From: Symbiodinium natans
Taxonomy: Eukaryota > Sar > Dinophyceae > Suessiales > Symbiodiniaceae
Length of the DNA stretch: 64,000 bases
Assembly: GCA_905221605.1 (NCBI GenBank)
Contig: CAJNDS010001979.1
Span: 333,501-397,500, forward strand
Reading direction: 5' to 3'
Shown: positions 33,975 to 49,020 of the stretch, piece by piece
How positions within the stretch are numbered: the stretch's first letter is position 1
Layout: every line of letters begins with the position of its first letter
Notes under the pieces: model-generated
What the model saw: only the letters and a program-made list of their open reading frames with translations
What the model was told of the DNA's origin: nothing
Database searches by the model: none
Program-made: the position numbers and the translations under genes

Positions 33975-36905
33975 GGGGGGGATGGGGGGCGGGGGGGTGG
34001 GATGGGGGGGGGGGGGGGGGGGGGGCGTATGAACTCAGCAACTAAGGAAGTGAAGGCTTTGAGCTGAAGCTCCTAAAGAACCCTCGATCGCGCGTCAACA
34101 GCCCCCGACTTCCCCCCCAAAAGCCCCACACCCCACACCCTAAACCCTAAACCCTAAACCCCTAAACCCCTAAACCCTAAACCCTAAACCCTAAACCCTA
34201 AATCCTAAACCCTAAACCCCAACTTCAAAGACCCCACGGCCTCTCAAAGCCTGAGCTTGCCATGAAGGTCTGCATCGGCTTCGACCACAGGGCGGGCAGC
34301 GGCCGCTTGGCGCAGGGTTCAGGGGGTTTTAGAGTTTTTAGGGTTGTTAGGTTTTTTATTGGTTTATGGGGTTTTGGGGTCTTTAGGGTTTCTTTATGGT
34401 TTTGGGGTTTTCAGGGTTTTTCGGTTTTTTTTGTTTAATGGTTTTTGGGGCTTTTAGGGTTTTACGGTTTAAGGGTTTAGGGTTTGTAGGGCTTTTAGGG
34501 TTCAGGGGGTTCAGGGGTTAAGGGGTTTAGGGGTTCAGGGGTTTAGGGGTTTAGGTTGTTAGGAGGGGTTCAAGGTTTTTTAGGGTTTAGGGTTTGGGAC
34601 TCAAGGTTTAGGGTCTAGAGTTTAGAGTTTTAGGTTTTAGGGTCAGGGGTTCAGGGGTTTAGGTGGGGTTCATGGGGTTGAGAGGCTTAGGAAGGGTTCA
34701 GGGGTTTAGGGTTTTGGGGATTAGGGTTTCATGGGGCTTTGGGCGCCGAGTTCGCCAACGAAGCGCGCAATGCGAACGACTAAATCGTCACGACGGAGCG
34801 AGCTCTCGATCGACATGGAATGATCGACAAGCGCGCATGTTTCAACGTCAATGACTTGCGCCGATTCGAGCAAGCCGAAGAAGAACGCAAGCGAGCCAAT
34901 GCCGCTTTGATGGAGGCTTGGGCCGGAAAAATCTTGGCCTTCGGTACAGGAATCCTTGCGGTCAACGAGATAATTGATCCTACGATGATGCTGGTAGATC
35001 TGAGACTTCTCAGGTACGAAGCCGAGCAGACGAAGCAGCGTCTCGAGCAAGGTGCCGGGCAGATGTTTTCACCGACACGGCTCCATTTCTTCACTGGCTC
35101 GCCGAACGCCGCAGGTTCAGTATAGGGGTTTAGGGTTTTAGGTTTTTAGGTTTTTAGGCTTAGGGGTTAAGGGATAAGGGTTTGGGTTCCGGGCCTTAGG
35201 GTTTAGGGTCGAGGCTTCAGGGGTTTCAAATTTAGGCTTTAGGGTTTAGGCTGGGAGTTGCTGCAGGGCCGTACGGGCTAGAGCTGCGGCTAGCCAGGAA
35301 CCCCACCCCAAAGGAAAGAGCTGCACGTCAAAGGGTGGACTCTCGACCCCTAAACCCCTCGTTGGGTTTGGGGTTTAGGGCTTAGGGTTTGGGGTTTAGG
35401 GTTAAGGGTGTAGGGTTTATATAGGGTTTACGCTTTACAGTTGAGGGTTGAGGGTTGAGGGTTTGGGGTTTAGGTTTCCTAAAACCTGAAAACCTACATT
35501 AATCTCCTACATCCTGAGATTCCACCAAATTCCGAAATCCTCAAACCCTAGCAACCCCAGACCCTGGAGCCACCTGAAACCCTAAAGCCCCAAACCCTAA
35601 AGCCCCAAAACCCTGAACCCTGAAGCCCTAACCCTAAACCCTGAACCCTAAACCCTACACCCTTAACCCTAAAAACCTAACCCTAACCCCTAACCCTAAG
35701 CCCCTAAACCCCCTAAACCCCCAGAGGCTGCAACTCCAAGAGCTTCGCCGAGTCTGCGGCCGGCATCTTCTTGCAGCAAGGTGCCGGGCTAGTTCCTGAA
35801 GTCGGGTTTGTAGGGTTTAGGGTTTGGGGCTTTGGGTTTAGGGTTTAGGGTTTAGGGTTTAGGGCTAGTTCCTGAAGTCGGGTTTGTGGGGTTACGGGGG
35901 TTTGTACTGGGGGGTTAGGGTTTAGGGGGTTTAGGGGTTAGGGGGTTTAGTAGGGTTCAGGGTGTTTAGTGGGGTTTAGGATATAGGGTTTAGGGTTAGG
36001 AGAGAGCTCAGGGTTTAGGGTCTAGGGGTTTAGGGATTTCAGGGTTTGGGGGGTTTGGGGGGTTTAGTAGGGTTCAGGGGTGTAGGGTGCAGGGGTTTAG
36101 GGTTTAGGGTTTAAGGTTAGGAGAGAGCTCAGGGTTTAGGGTCTCGGAGGTTCAGGGGTTCAGGGTTTAGGGGGTTCAGGGGGTTTAGGGGGTTTAGGGG
36201 GTTTAGGGGGTTTAGGGGGTTTAGGGGGTTGAGGGGGTTTAAGGGGGTTTAAGGGTGTTTAAGGGGGTTTAAGGGTGTTTAAGGGTGTTTAAGGGTGTTT
36301 AAGGGTGTTTAAGGGTGTTTAAGGGTGTTTAAGGGGATTAGGGGGTTTAGGGGGTTTAGGGGGTTTAGTAGGGTTCAGGGGGTTCAGGGGGTTTAGGGGG
36401 TTTAGGGGGGTTCAGGGTTCAGGGGGTGCAGGGGGCACCAACGGCCCGAGGAAGCTTCAGGGTTTTTAGGGCTTAGGGTGTTTAGGGTTTAGGGTGCCTA
36501 AGGTGCTTAGGGTTTAGGGTGGCTAGCCTACGCGAACGCTCATGGGTACTTATATAGATGGAAGTAGTGTAACCTAGGCACGACCCCTACTACAACTACC
36601 AAAGGAGCCTTTAGGAGACATAGGCTGGCAAATGATAGTTCAGAAGTTTTGGGTTTACATTTGCTCTTCATATGGGATTCAGGTACCTTATACTCCCTGC
36701 CCTGAACTGCAGGAACTATACAGTACCTATTTCCCACTAAGTCCGTGCAAAGAACGGGCACGCAGAGTTCACCAGTTTTAGGGTTGCAGGCGGGTATTCC
36801 GGGTTTCTCGTTTCGGAACTTGCATGAAGGTACCATAACAGCACTGTGCAGCCAGCAATCAACAGTATCCTCATGATGGTAACTTGAGCTCAGCCCTAAG
36901 CCCTG

Positions 36906-36936
<31 letters not shown>

Positions 36937-39900
36937 ACCCTTCACCCTAAACCCTGAACCCTAAACCCTAAACCCTCAACCCTAAACCCTAAACCCTAAC
37001 CCTAAACCCTAAACCCCAGACCGGTTTAAAGGGTTCAGGAACCCTATACCCTATAAAGCCCAAAGCCCCTAGGCTTCTCAGCAAGACCCCAGTATTAGGG
37101 TTTAGGGTCTAGGGGTTTAGGGTTTAGGGTCTAGGGTTTAGGGTGTACCTTGCAGGGTACGTGGTGTACCTCTACCGTGACTTCGTTGCCACTCCCATGG
37201 TGCCCAGTCCAGTCTGCCGGAGGGCTGCTTCAGGGCTTTGAGGGGTTTAGGCTTTAGCGATGAGGGTTTAGGGTTTAGGGTTTAGGGTTTAGGGTTTAGG
37301 GTTTAGGGTTTAGGGTTTAGGGTTTAGGGTTTAGGGTTTAGGGTTTAGGGTTTAGGGACGGCTGAAGAGAGAGCTCAGGGTGTGTGGACACAGGGTTGGG
37401 AGTCTAGGATCGCAGAACCGAACAAGGCCTTAACCTTCATAGGGACTCGACTCCTTCCGGGCTCAGGGCCTAGGTAGGGCTTAGCTTTTTACGGTTTAGG
37501 GATTGAGGGCTTCAAGGGGCTCGGGATTTAGGGTCGCAGTAGGGATTTTGGTAAGGTCAGGGCTGGATGGCCCATTGTGCTTCAGCTGAATCTCAGCCTT
37601 CGTTCCAGGACAGATCTTTTGGGGTCTCTGGAAGCGGTTTAGGGGTTTAGGGGTTTAGGGGTTTAGGGGTTTAGGGGTTTAGGGGTTTAGGGGTTTAGGG
37701 GTTTAGGGGTTCAGGGGTTCAGGGGTTCAGGGGTTTAGGGGTTTAGGGGTTTAGGGGTTTAGGGGTTTAGGGGTTTAGGGGTTTGGGGGTTTGGGGGTTT
37801 GGGGGTTTGGGGGTTTGGGGGTTTGGGGGTTTAGGGGTTGATATAGGGGTTTACGGGTTTACGGGTTTGCGGGTTTACGGGTTTACGGGTTTAGGGGTTT
37901 AGGGGTTAGGGTCTTCGGGGTTTAGGAGTTTAGGGGTTTGGGGCCTTTAGGGGTTTAGGGTTTGAGGGTTTAGGAGTTAGGGGTTTAGGGGTTTTTTGGG
38001 TTTAGGGATTTCAATCAGGCAACAGACGGCATGCACCTATAGTCAACCTTAAACGAAAGCCTTGGGCACTTCGACAAGGTGGTTTGTGTCCAGTTGCCTA
38101 GGGTTTAGGGTTTAGGGTTTAGGGTTAGGGTTTCGGGTTTAGGGTTTAGGGTAAACGGAGTGGCTGCTAAAGCCCTCAGCCCCAGTCCACCAAGTCCACC
38201 ACCGGGCGTGAGGCGTGAGGTGCAAAAGGCCAGGGTGGCAAGGGGAAAGCTGCTGCAAGAAAGAAGAGGGTTTAGGGTTTAGGGTTTCGGGTTTAGGGCG
38301 TAGGGTTACTGGAGGAGGAGATGAAGGTAAAGAAGTCGCTAGTGGCGCTCGCTCTGACAATGCCCATGGGGAGGGAGCCTCCGACCCGGGGGTCCCTCTA
38401 GAGTGCGGGGTTTAGGGTTTAGGGCTTAGGGTACAAAACGACTCTTTGCTTCAGAACAACCCCCCCCCAAAAAAAAAAAAAAAAAAAAAAAAACAGAAAC
38501 AAAACATCTTCCCTTTTCGGGTAATATAGGGACTTCTGGGGGCTCTTAGGCAAGCAGTAGACAAAAGGACCCCCGCCCCCCCCCACAAAATACACCCTAG
38601 TGTAGAGAACTACCCATGCAGGGTGCACGAACTCGAGACCAACGCCGAGAACGGCGCGCGAACGAAGTTCGAAGCTCCCAACGGATTCGGGGCGGGTCTC
38701 TATCAACAGGTTGCTACTACTTGTTTAAGAACCACCCAAAAATTCTAAAATATTCTGCCATATAAAGGTAATTTAGGGAGGGAGCTTCTCAAGCAACCAG
38801 TAGGTTGCTGGAGCCTAAATTTGGTGTAGGGTTTCTGAATTGAGCACTCTTGACCCCACAAGGCCTTGAAAACCAATTCAAAGCAATGGCAAGGCCTTTG
38901 AAAACACCCCCTTCCCAAACCAAGACCCTGATCCAAACCCGAAACCTTCCCAGAGGGTGAATCTGTAGTGCCATTATGGAATCAGGTACCCCAAAAACCC
39001 TTTTTTGTATGGCTTTTTGGGTACCTGATTCCATAATAGCCCTAAACCCTAAACCCTAAACCCTAAACCCTAAACCCTAAACCCTAAACCCTAAACCCTA
39101 CACAGTACTACGGATGGACCCTCTGGGCTTCCGCCTTGCGGCAGGTGCCCTGGTGTATGGAGCAGCGTGGCTGCGTCGCCGGCCACTGGGCCCATGGGGT
39201 CGCAAGGGTTTAGGGTTTAGGGTTTAGGGTTTGGGGCTTGTAGAGGGTTCAGGGTCTAAGGATCTAGGGGGTTTAGGGTTTAAGGTTTCTGGTTTTAGGC
39301 CTAATGTTTTGGAGTTGAGCGCTTGGGGAGTTGTAGGGTTCGGGGTTTCAGGGTTTCAGGTTCCGGGGACTTCAGGCTTTTTTAGGGCTTTGAGGACATC
39401 GGTTTTTGAGCTTGAAGGCTTGACGGTTGTTTTTTAGGGTTTAGGCTTCCAGGTCAGGGTTTAGGGTTCAGTGCAGAGGGTTCGGGATTTGGGGCATTGA
39501 GGCTGCTGGAGTTGCGCTAGTATCCACTGAAAAGGACACCCCATGTATGCACTCACCATTTGTATAAGGTTCGTAAAGGCTTTAATGGGACACCCGCCGT
39601 GAACCCACCCTTGCGTTTGGGGACCCTTTCTAAAATTCTCTAAGACAAAGACAATATAAGGGTCATATGAGAGTTTACGAAAACGGATGACCCCTAATCC
39701 CCCCAAACAGTAGGATACCCTCACAATAAGGACCCGAACAAGATACCCCTAATTTCGGAAGCCCCCCCCCCCCCATATCAGGAGTACATTATTAAGGGAA
39801 CCTCTTAATCACCAATGACCCCATAACCCCTAACCCAAACCCTAAAACCCATACCGAACCCTAAACCCCCCATATCAGGAGTACCTAAACCCCCATAGGG

Positions 39901-42900
39901 AGAACATTGATTCGGGTAGGATACCCTCACAATAAGGACCCGAACAAGATACCCCGAATTTCGGAAGGCCCCCCACCCCCCCCCCCCCCCCCCATATCAG
40001 GAGTACATTATTAAGGGAACCTCTTAATCACCAATGACCCCTAAACCCTAAACCCAAACCCTAAACCCTAGCCCTAAACCCTAAACCCCCCATATCAGGA
40101 GTACAATATTAAGGGAACCTCTTAAGGGTACATCCTGAGGGGTCCAAGTTCAAACTCCCTTGACAGACACAGGGTCCGGAGGCTGTAGTTTGGTTCGAAG
40201 CCATTCCATAGCTTCGTCACCATTCGAACTGTTGGGGTTTAGGGTTTAGGGTTTAGGGTTTAGGGTTTAGGGTTTAGGGTTTCGGGTTTAGGGTTTAGGG
40301 TTTGGGGTAAAGCTTGTTTGGTTCCGCAGGGTTTGGGGTTTGCAGGTTTAGGGTTTGTTTTAACATGGAGAGCCTCCTAGCTCGGGGAGGCCTGCCAACA
40401 GCGATTCAGAAAGCCGTTTCAGAATGCTTGTCCGACCTGGCGTGGCGAAATGGTCAGCTGGCGCGGGAGATCCAGGCTGCTTGCGAACAAGCGCATTGGA
40501 ATGAGCAGGACTACGAATGCAGGCTGATCGGCTACTTGACCATTGCTGGGTTGCCCAACACCAAGTTCTAGGGTTTAGGGTTTAGGGTTTAGGTATTTGA
40601 GCGAGTACTGCGTCCCGGTTCGCGAGACATTGCAAAAAATGGCCTTCCATGAAGTTGGGCTTCTCATGTTCACCCCGTTGTGTCAGCAGTAAACATAGTA
40701 AGCCCCGAATGCTTGCCAACAGGAGTTATAGACTGGAGGATGAAGCTAATCCAGCAAGATCCTAAACCCTAAACCCTAAACCCTATACCCTAAACCCCAA
40801 ACTGTTGCAACTGCTGCTCGTGCCAGCTGGCAGCCCGAATCACTCCTTGACATTATGAGGGCCGCCCAAAGTCTCCCCGCAACCCCCACTCTCCCCAGTC
40901 GTGCGGCCACCTCTTGGTTGCCTTAAACCCTACCTAAAGCACCCTAAATTCAAATGCAAATTCCTGCTCAAGTTCAAGACCCGAGATATCATCTTCGGTG
41001 GCTTAAGTAGTTCTACCTCAACACCGTCCCCTCGCACGGCAACCTGAAATTCGAGAAGCTGGAACCCTCCTGCGAAGACTTCCTCGAATCCGTCCAACGT
41101 AGAAAAATCCTGGCGAAGCCTGAGAACCACATGGCCCCCAACCGCAAAGCAAAGTTGTATGTCCGAGACTTACAAACTGCCTAAGCCGTAAGGCCTACGC
41201 GCACCCGAAATCTAGGTTAACCTTCGGGGGGGGGGGGGGGGGGGTGTACCCCTTCTATACTTGGAAGCCCTTTTGACTTAGCAAGTAGGATTTGTAAGTT
41301 CGGTTTTGGGGATTCTCAGAGGGTTTCTAAGGGATACCGCATAGACTTCCCACGTCAAAAGATAATCCAAGTAGCCCTTGAACACTTAAACCTACCCTAA
41401 ACCCTAAACCCTAAACCCTAAACCCTAAACCCTAAACCCTAAACCCTAAACCCTAAACCCTAAACCCTAAACCCTAAACCCTAAACCCTAAACCCTAAAC
41501 CCTAAACCCTAAACCCTAAACCCTAAACCCAAACCCCAAACCCCAAACCCCAAACTCCAAACCCTACGCCCTGAACCCTAACCCTTGGTGCCCTTTCATA
41601 TGCCCCCTGCAGAAGCCTTACAGCCCAGCTGGGAACTCCCTTCCTGACATTGCCTTGACCTTAACCCTCTATGCCCTCTAAACCCTCTAAACCCTCTAAA
41701 CCCTCTAAGCCCTCTAAACCCTCTAAACCCTCTAAACCCTGTAAGCCCTCTAAACCCTAAACCCCTAAACCCTTAAACCCTAAACCCTAAACCCCAAACC
41801 CCAAACCCCAAACCCCAAACCCCAAACCCCAGACCCCAACCACAGGAGTAAAAGCGCTCCAGCGGCCAAGGCATCATGATCACCGCCTCGCACAACCCCA
41901 AAGCGGACAACGGCTGCTTCAGCGAAGATTCACCATGTGGCTAGCTCCCTAAACCCTAAACCTAAACCCTAAACCCTCAACCCGGGTCCCTGACAGAGTA
42001 CGGCACCCTTCTTAATAAGGAGCCCCTCAAAAGTGACCCTGATTTGTATAGAGAACTACCCAAGTGCGTTGTTGAGGTAGGGTCGTTTAGGATTCAAGCG
42101 TCCGAATTCTGGGCCTTTGTTTTGGCACCCTGAACTCTAGAGGTGTTTTTTCCGCTGTATTTTCACGACAGTACAGATGCAAGAAGGGTCCTACGGTTCA
42201 GATCAATTCCCCCCGGGTTCTTGGGGGAGTTTTGGGTCATAGAGTTTTCTTCAAAACTTAAATTAAACCCTAAACCCTAAACCCTAAACCCTAAACCCTA
42301 AACCCGGTTGTGTACCTTGAACTCCTAGTTATAGGTGGACCCTTGCGGTGCAGACCCCCAAAAACCGAACCCAATATTCTCTCTGCCTCTCCGCCGGGCC
42401 TGCTCCTTTGGATAAACCCTACTTATAATTGGGATAACCCCTAAAGGCCCTTTAGGGGTATTATAAGTAGGGTTATAAGTACAGTTATAATTGGTTAGTA
42501 AGTACCATGAACCTTCAAGTAAGTTTGCGTTTTCATGTTCTGGAGGCTTAACCCACAGAAGTTGGGATAGCTCATGCGTACTACTCGAACCCTTGCAAAC
42601 GTTTACAGGCCAGAAACCTTTTGAGGCCAACAATTGCCCATAAGTAGGTCGAGGCGCACCACAACCCCAAACCTAAACCCCAAAGCCTAACGAACTAGTG
42701 TCTTCGAAGCCTGTTTGCCTTCAGGGTGATTGCTTGAGAGCTCAAAAACCCGGGGCCCAAGACTACAGTCATAACTTGGCTTCAGGGCTTAGGGTTTACT
42801 AGAAAGGTTCTAAAGCAAATAGTAGCTTAGGGTTTCAAAGAGGTGCCAATTTTGCTTAAGTAGAGCCTCAAGGGGCCTGAAACTGAGGCTTTGAGCTGTT

Positions 42901-45900
42901 GCCAAAAACGGGGCGAAATGGGGTCTACTAGCACATCCGAGCAGGGAATGTAAAGGGGAGACCCCTCCATCCAATTCGTGCTCTGAGGAAAGGGGCCTAG
43001 GTTAGGCCAAAAGGTCACAACAGCCAGGTCAGGTGCAGACAGGGTTTAGGCTGTAGGTAGGGTTTATAGGGATTATAGGGTTTAGGCAGGATTTACAGGG
43101 TTTCCGAGGGTTTCAGAGGGATTCATAGGGTTTAGGATTTTACATAGGGGATTGAACTTACCCTAAACCCTCAACCCCTCCGAGGCTACAAGTTGTACTG
43201 GAGCAATGCGGCGCAGATCATCCCGCCCCACGACGCCAAGACCCTCGGCTGGCTGGGCCTCCAACCCTAAACCCCAAACCCCACACTCTTTGGTGTTTTT
43301 TGAGTTTTTTACCTAAACCCTAAGCCCTATACCCCACACTCTGATAGGTATTTTTTGGGGTTTAGGCCCCTAAACCCAAAACCCCACACTCCTGGGTATC
43401 TTTGTGGGTTGAAGTTTAGGGTTTCGGGTTAGATGCCCCCCTAAGCCCTAAACCTTCAACACAACACACCAGTCATGTGGCTCGGTAGATGCCCCCCTAT
43501 AAAAACCATACAAACCCTGAACTCTAAACCCCTAACTCCCGAAACCCTAAACCCTAAACCACTACACCATAAACCCTAGACCCCTAAACCTTGCAAACCC
43601 CACGTTAAGGAATCCAGGACCCTTTTGACCCCCCCCAAAACCGCCATTTTGACTACATTTTCTGACCCCCTGTAAGCCACCAAACCCTAAACCCCTAAAC
43701 CCGGTCAACCCTAAGCCTCCCCTTGCCCCCTAAACCCCAACCCCAAACCCCAAAACCTAAACCCTAAACCCTATAAACCCTATAAACCCTACAAACCCTA
43801 TAAACCCTACAAACCCTATAAACCCTAAAACCCTATAAACCCTGTAAACCCTATAAACCCTATAAACCCTATAAACCCTATAAACCCTATAAACCCTCTA
43901 AACCCTATAAACCCTCTAAACCCTAAAAACCCTCTAAACCCTATAAACCCTATAAACCCTATAAACCCTAAAAACCCTATAAACCCTATAAACCCCAGAA
44001 ACCCTATAAACCCTATAAACCCCATAAACCCTATAAACCCTAAACCCATGAACCCTATGAACCCTGCGAACCCTTAGCCTCCTTGAAGCCACCACCTCCC
44101 AGGATTGCGGCTCTGATCGAGGAGAACCTGGAGCCATGGCCTTGCACGGTGGGCCCGGCCACCGGGCCGGGAATTTAGGGTTTAGGGTTTAGGGGTTTAG
44201 GGGTTTAGGGTTTAGGCCTGAGGCTTCAGGGTTTAGGCCTTGGGTAGGGCTTCCGGGGGTTGTCTTTGAGGGTTTAAGATTTGTTGGGGGCTTTTAGCGT
44301 GCGAGAGTGTCGAGGTTTCAGGGCGAATAGATGCTTTATCAATCCTGAACCCCTAAACCCTTAGCCTTCAAAACTCCACCCAAATCTAAGGACCTAGGGT
44401 CTCGGGCCCCCACGGCAACCATCTAAGGCCGGGGGTTTAGGGTCTATAGGGTTTAGGCTTAGAGGCCCTGCAACACACCCTGAACTCCAAACCCTGGAAA
44501 TCCTTCAAACTTTTAACCCTCAAGCTCCCACCTCTAAACCTCTCTAAAACGCCTAACCCTAGAACTCAAACCCTAAACCTCTAAACTGCCCTAAACCCTT
44601 TTAACCCTTAAACCCTCAAGCCCTTGAACCTCCTTCAAGCCCCTACACTCATAAACCTCCGAACCCTAGACCCCAAACCCTTAAACCCTCAAACCCTTAG
44701 ACCCTTAGACCCTTGGACCCTTAGACCCTCCTGAAACCTTTAAACCCCAAGCCCTAAACCCGAAACCCCTAAACCCTTAAACCCCAATCCCCAGACCCTT
44801 AAACCCTTGCACCCCCTTGCACCCCAAACCCTAACCCCGAAGCTCTTAAACCCCAAACCCTTACACCCTTAAACCCTAAAACCCTAAACCCTAAAACCCT
44901 TTGACCCTTTGAACCCCAACTCCACGAGGTGCTTGACCACCCGCAGTGCAAAGATCCTGCAGCTGAGGGGTCGCCCGGCCGTCGAACTTGTGAGGGTGTT
45001 TAGGGTTCAAAGGGTTCAAAGGGTTCAAAGGGTTCAAAGGGTTCAAAGGGTTCAAAGGGTTCAAAGGGTTCAAAAGCTTGAGGGTTTAGGGCTAGGGTTG
45101 AGAGGGTTTGGGGGATGCAGGGGTTTAGGGTATTTCGGTTGAGCCTAGGGGTCTTAGGGGCGCTCCTTCCCGCCAACCAAAATATTCCCAGCATAGGGCT
45201 CAGAGCTTGCTTGGAGAATCAGGCTAAAGCTGTACTTTTCAGCCCCCCCTAATCCTAGTAGGCTATAAGTAGACTTATAACTGGGGTTACAAGTGCCCCT
45301 GAATTTAAGAGCCTCCGGCTCAAGCCGCCGACCCCGCTGGAGCATAGTTGAGAGGTCTGAACCCGCTCGCATGGAAGATCATCCCAACCTGCTCGGCAGA
45401 GTTCTGTGAATCGTTTGGGGGGGGGTAGGGGGTAGCACCAGGACAAGCTCAAGCCAAAAAGACAGGTAGGGGTGGGAGGGGTGGGGGGGTAGGTGGGGGG
45501 GGGGGGGGTTGGGGGGGGGGGGGGGTGTGGGGTGGGGGGGGGGGTTGGGGGGGGTGGGGGGGGATGTGGGGGGGGGGTGGGCCGTGGGTGGGGGGGAAAC
45601 GGATTTGCTGAGGGCGCCCCTAACCCCCGTGCTGAACCCCCTTTACGCTGTGCGGGTGGCGCGGGCCTCCACGAAAAAATTGTGCACCGACCCCCCCACC
45701 CCCCCCCCCCCCCCCCCCATACTGGAATCCTCAAGGTGGGACTCCCCCCCCCCCCACCAGGTTCAGTAAGTGCAACATCTTCACGAAGCCCAGTATCTGC
45801 ATCATTGCCCTAGACCTAAACCCTGAACCCAAAACCCTAAACCCTAGTACCCTAAACCCCAAGCCCTAAACCCCCCCCCCCCCCCCCCCCAAGCCCCAAA

Positions 45901-48900
45901 CCCAAACCCTGAACTCTAAACTTCCTAAACCCCTAAACCCTCAACCCCAAACCCCTAAGCCCTAAACCCCAAGCCCTAAACCCTACCCTACACCGTAGAT
46001 CCTAAGCCCTAACCCTCAACCCTCAACCCTAAACCCTAGCCCTAAACCCTACACCCTACACCCTAAACCCTAAGCCCACCTCCCCAAAGGCTGCTGGATG
46101 CCTACTTCCAGCGACTTCAAGCGCTGTGCAGCTCCAAGGAGACCCAGGCTGGCTGCTGCGCAGGGGGTTATACAAGGGTTTAGGGTTTAGGGTTTAGGGC
46201 TAGGGTTTAGGGTTTAGGGTTTAGGGTTTAGGGTTTAGGGTTTAGGGTTTAGGGTTTAGGGTTTAGGGTTTAGGGTTTAGGGTTTAGGGTTTAGGGTTTA
46301 GGGCTAGGGTTTAGGGTTTCGGGTTCAGGCTTAGTGCGCGGCTTTAGGTTTGGGCCGGTTTGGGGTTCGGGTTTTTCTGGCATTTATAGCTTAGCCCTTG
46401 GAGTTTGTACGAGGGTGTAGGATTTAGGGAATTTAGGGCTTTTGGTTTAAGGTTTTGGCCCCGTTGCGAAGTCGCCGGGGTCGAGCCGCCATGTTCTTCC
46501 GTGAACCGCCAGGTCGCCAAGTTCTTCCGTGAAGCGCAGGCCGGCCAAGCGATGTGCTGGGCAAAGGTTGAGACGCCGTCAGGCCACTGCATCTCCTTCG
46601 GGACGAGGATCTGCATGTCCTCCGGTCTTAGACCCAAAGGTTGCCGCTGGAGTGCGTCGGCCAGAAGCTATTGGCCAGGAGAGGCCGGAATTGTGCCGGT
46701 CTACGTGGGGCCGCGAGTTGTAGTGCCAGGCTTCTGCGCCACGGTTTAGGGTTTTGGCGTTGAGGGTTTAGGGTTTAGGGTTTTAGGGTTTAGGGTTTAG
46801 GGTTAGGGTTTAGGGTTTAGGGCTTTTGGAGTTGAGGGGGGGCGGGTTTAGGGCTTTAGGGGTTTGGGGGCTTTTTGGGTTTGGGGGAGGGTTTATGGCC
46901 TTAGGGGTTTAGGGGTTTAGGGTTTAGGGCTACAGGGCACACTAGATTGTCGCAATGAGCGGGTTAGGCTCTATAGGTAGGGTCTTCGTATTGCATTACG
47001 CAGTCTACACCCCTCCGACGCCCCAAAATATGAAAATCCGAACTCAACCCTAAACCCTAAACCCTAAACCCTAAACCCTAAACCCTAAACCCGATTGCAT
47101 CCCGCCAGCCCCTTCCGGTCGTCTACACGGCCATGCACGGAGTAGGCACCTCGGCCGGAACTTCTTCACTTCCTTAGCCCTAACCCCTAAACTAAACCCC
47201 TAGGGTTTAGGGTTTAGGGTTTGGGGTTTCGGGTTTAGGGTTTATTAGGGTTTAGGGTTTAGGGTTTAGGGAGTAGGCCCTTTTTCCCTTTTTTGTCTGG
47301 TTGGGGTTCCCTTATAGTCCCCCTAGAAACCAAAAGGGGTACCCTTTTTATTCCTAGGCTACTCCCGGGTCTAGACCCCTATCTTAAGCAGGGTTCATAT
47401 TTCTGTTTTTGGTGAGTGTATATAAGGTTCCTTTCTTATATTGGTGAGTGTATAGAGGTGGTGCCCTTTTGGGGATACAAGAAACATAAACCCTACTTGA
47501 TATCAACCCCAACCAGCCCTAAGCCCCAAAACCCCAAACCCTAAACCCTAAACCCTAAACCCTGAACCCTGAAACCCTAAACCCTAAACCCTGAGCCCCT
47601 GGGTGTGAGAGAAAGAGGAGCTTCAGGCTGCTACGAAGCGACTCTGAGAGGTTAGGGTTTAGGGTTTAGGGTTTTAGGGTTTACGGTTTAGGGTTTAGGG
47701 TTTAGGGTTTCGGGGTCCTGTTCTGTTCTGTGATGCAAGATCCGTAGCGCGCACTTGAATCTCTAACGTGCAGAGGAACCCTTAACTCTAAGCCTTTAGG
47801 GGCTTAGGTGTTTCGGGGCTTAGGGGTTTCGGCTTTAGGGTTTAGAGTTTAGGGCTAAGTTGGGGGGACACCGAGAGCCCATATGGCTTTAGGAGCACAT
47901 AGGGGTTAGGGGGGGTGCCAGGGGTGTCGGGCGTTTAGAGTCCAGAGCTTTCAGTTACCTTATTTAAGGCCCTTTCAACCAAAAAAAGCGTACCCTTGTT
48001 ATTCCTAGGCTACCCCTGGGTCCAGTCCTGATCCTAAACCCTAAAACCTTGAACCCTAAACCCTAAACCTTGAACCCGACATGCGAAACCCAAAACCCGA
48101 AGCACCGATGCCCAAACCCTCAAGTAGGAAGCCGCAACACCATGCCCCCTGCTCCACATTCGGATCAAAACTGTACATGCCCAAAGCCTAAGGCCAACAA
48201 TCCCACAAGCCGGGTTTGGGTTTAGGTTTAGGGGTTAAGACCCTGTAAACCCTATAAGCCCGAAGAAGATTCCAGACCCCAAAACCCCAACTAACCCAAA
48301 GCCCCAAACCCAAACCCCAACTACCCCGAAACCCCTAAGCTCCAATTTCCCCAAAGCCCCCAAGCCCTTAAACCCTAAACCAGAACCCCTAAGCCTTGAA
48401 AGCCCCTAAACCCTCAAGTCCTTAACCCTAAACCCTAAACCCCTAAAGCCCTGAAAGCCCCTGAAGCCCCCTAAACCCTAAAGTCCTGAACTGCAACCCC
48501 AAAACCCTAAACCCTAAACCCTAAACCCTAAACCCTAAACCCTAAACCCTAAACCCTAAACCCTAAACCCTAAACCTCAGCCCTAAACCCCAACCTTACC
48601 CTAAACCCTAAACCCTAAACCCTAAACCCCAAACCCTAAACCTAAACCCCGAACCCCAGGTCTGCCCTTCGTGCAGCGCGCCTTTGAGGCCGTCGGCCAC
48701 GGCGCGGCCTCGCTGAAGCTCGTGGAGGCCGTTTTGGGGCGTTTGCGGGGGGTTTGGGGTTTAGGGTTAAGGGTTTAGGGCTGGGGTTTAGGGTTTGGGG
48801 TTTAGGGCTAGGGTTTAGGGTTTGGGGTTTAGGGTTTTAGGCTTTGGGGTTTTCGGGTTTAGGGTTTGGGGTTTTCGGGTTCGGGGTTTTCGGGTTTAAG

Positions 48901-48976
48901 GTGAAAGGGGGGGAGATAGTTGCCAGGGGCTCAAGGGGAGATAGTTGCCTAGGGTTCAGGGTTTTTGAAGGTCTTT

Positions 48977-49020
<44 letters not shown>

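Noticed and set aside
34721-35050. Minus-strand gene in intron 10
   Set aside because: It is as open as the + strand frame, but no domain or splice context favours it.
39709-40125. CRISPR-like or satellite array
   Set aside because: Only two large units with CCCTAAA in between; a simple tandem duplication.
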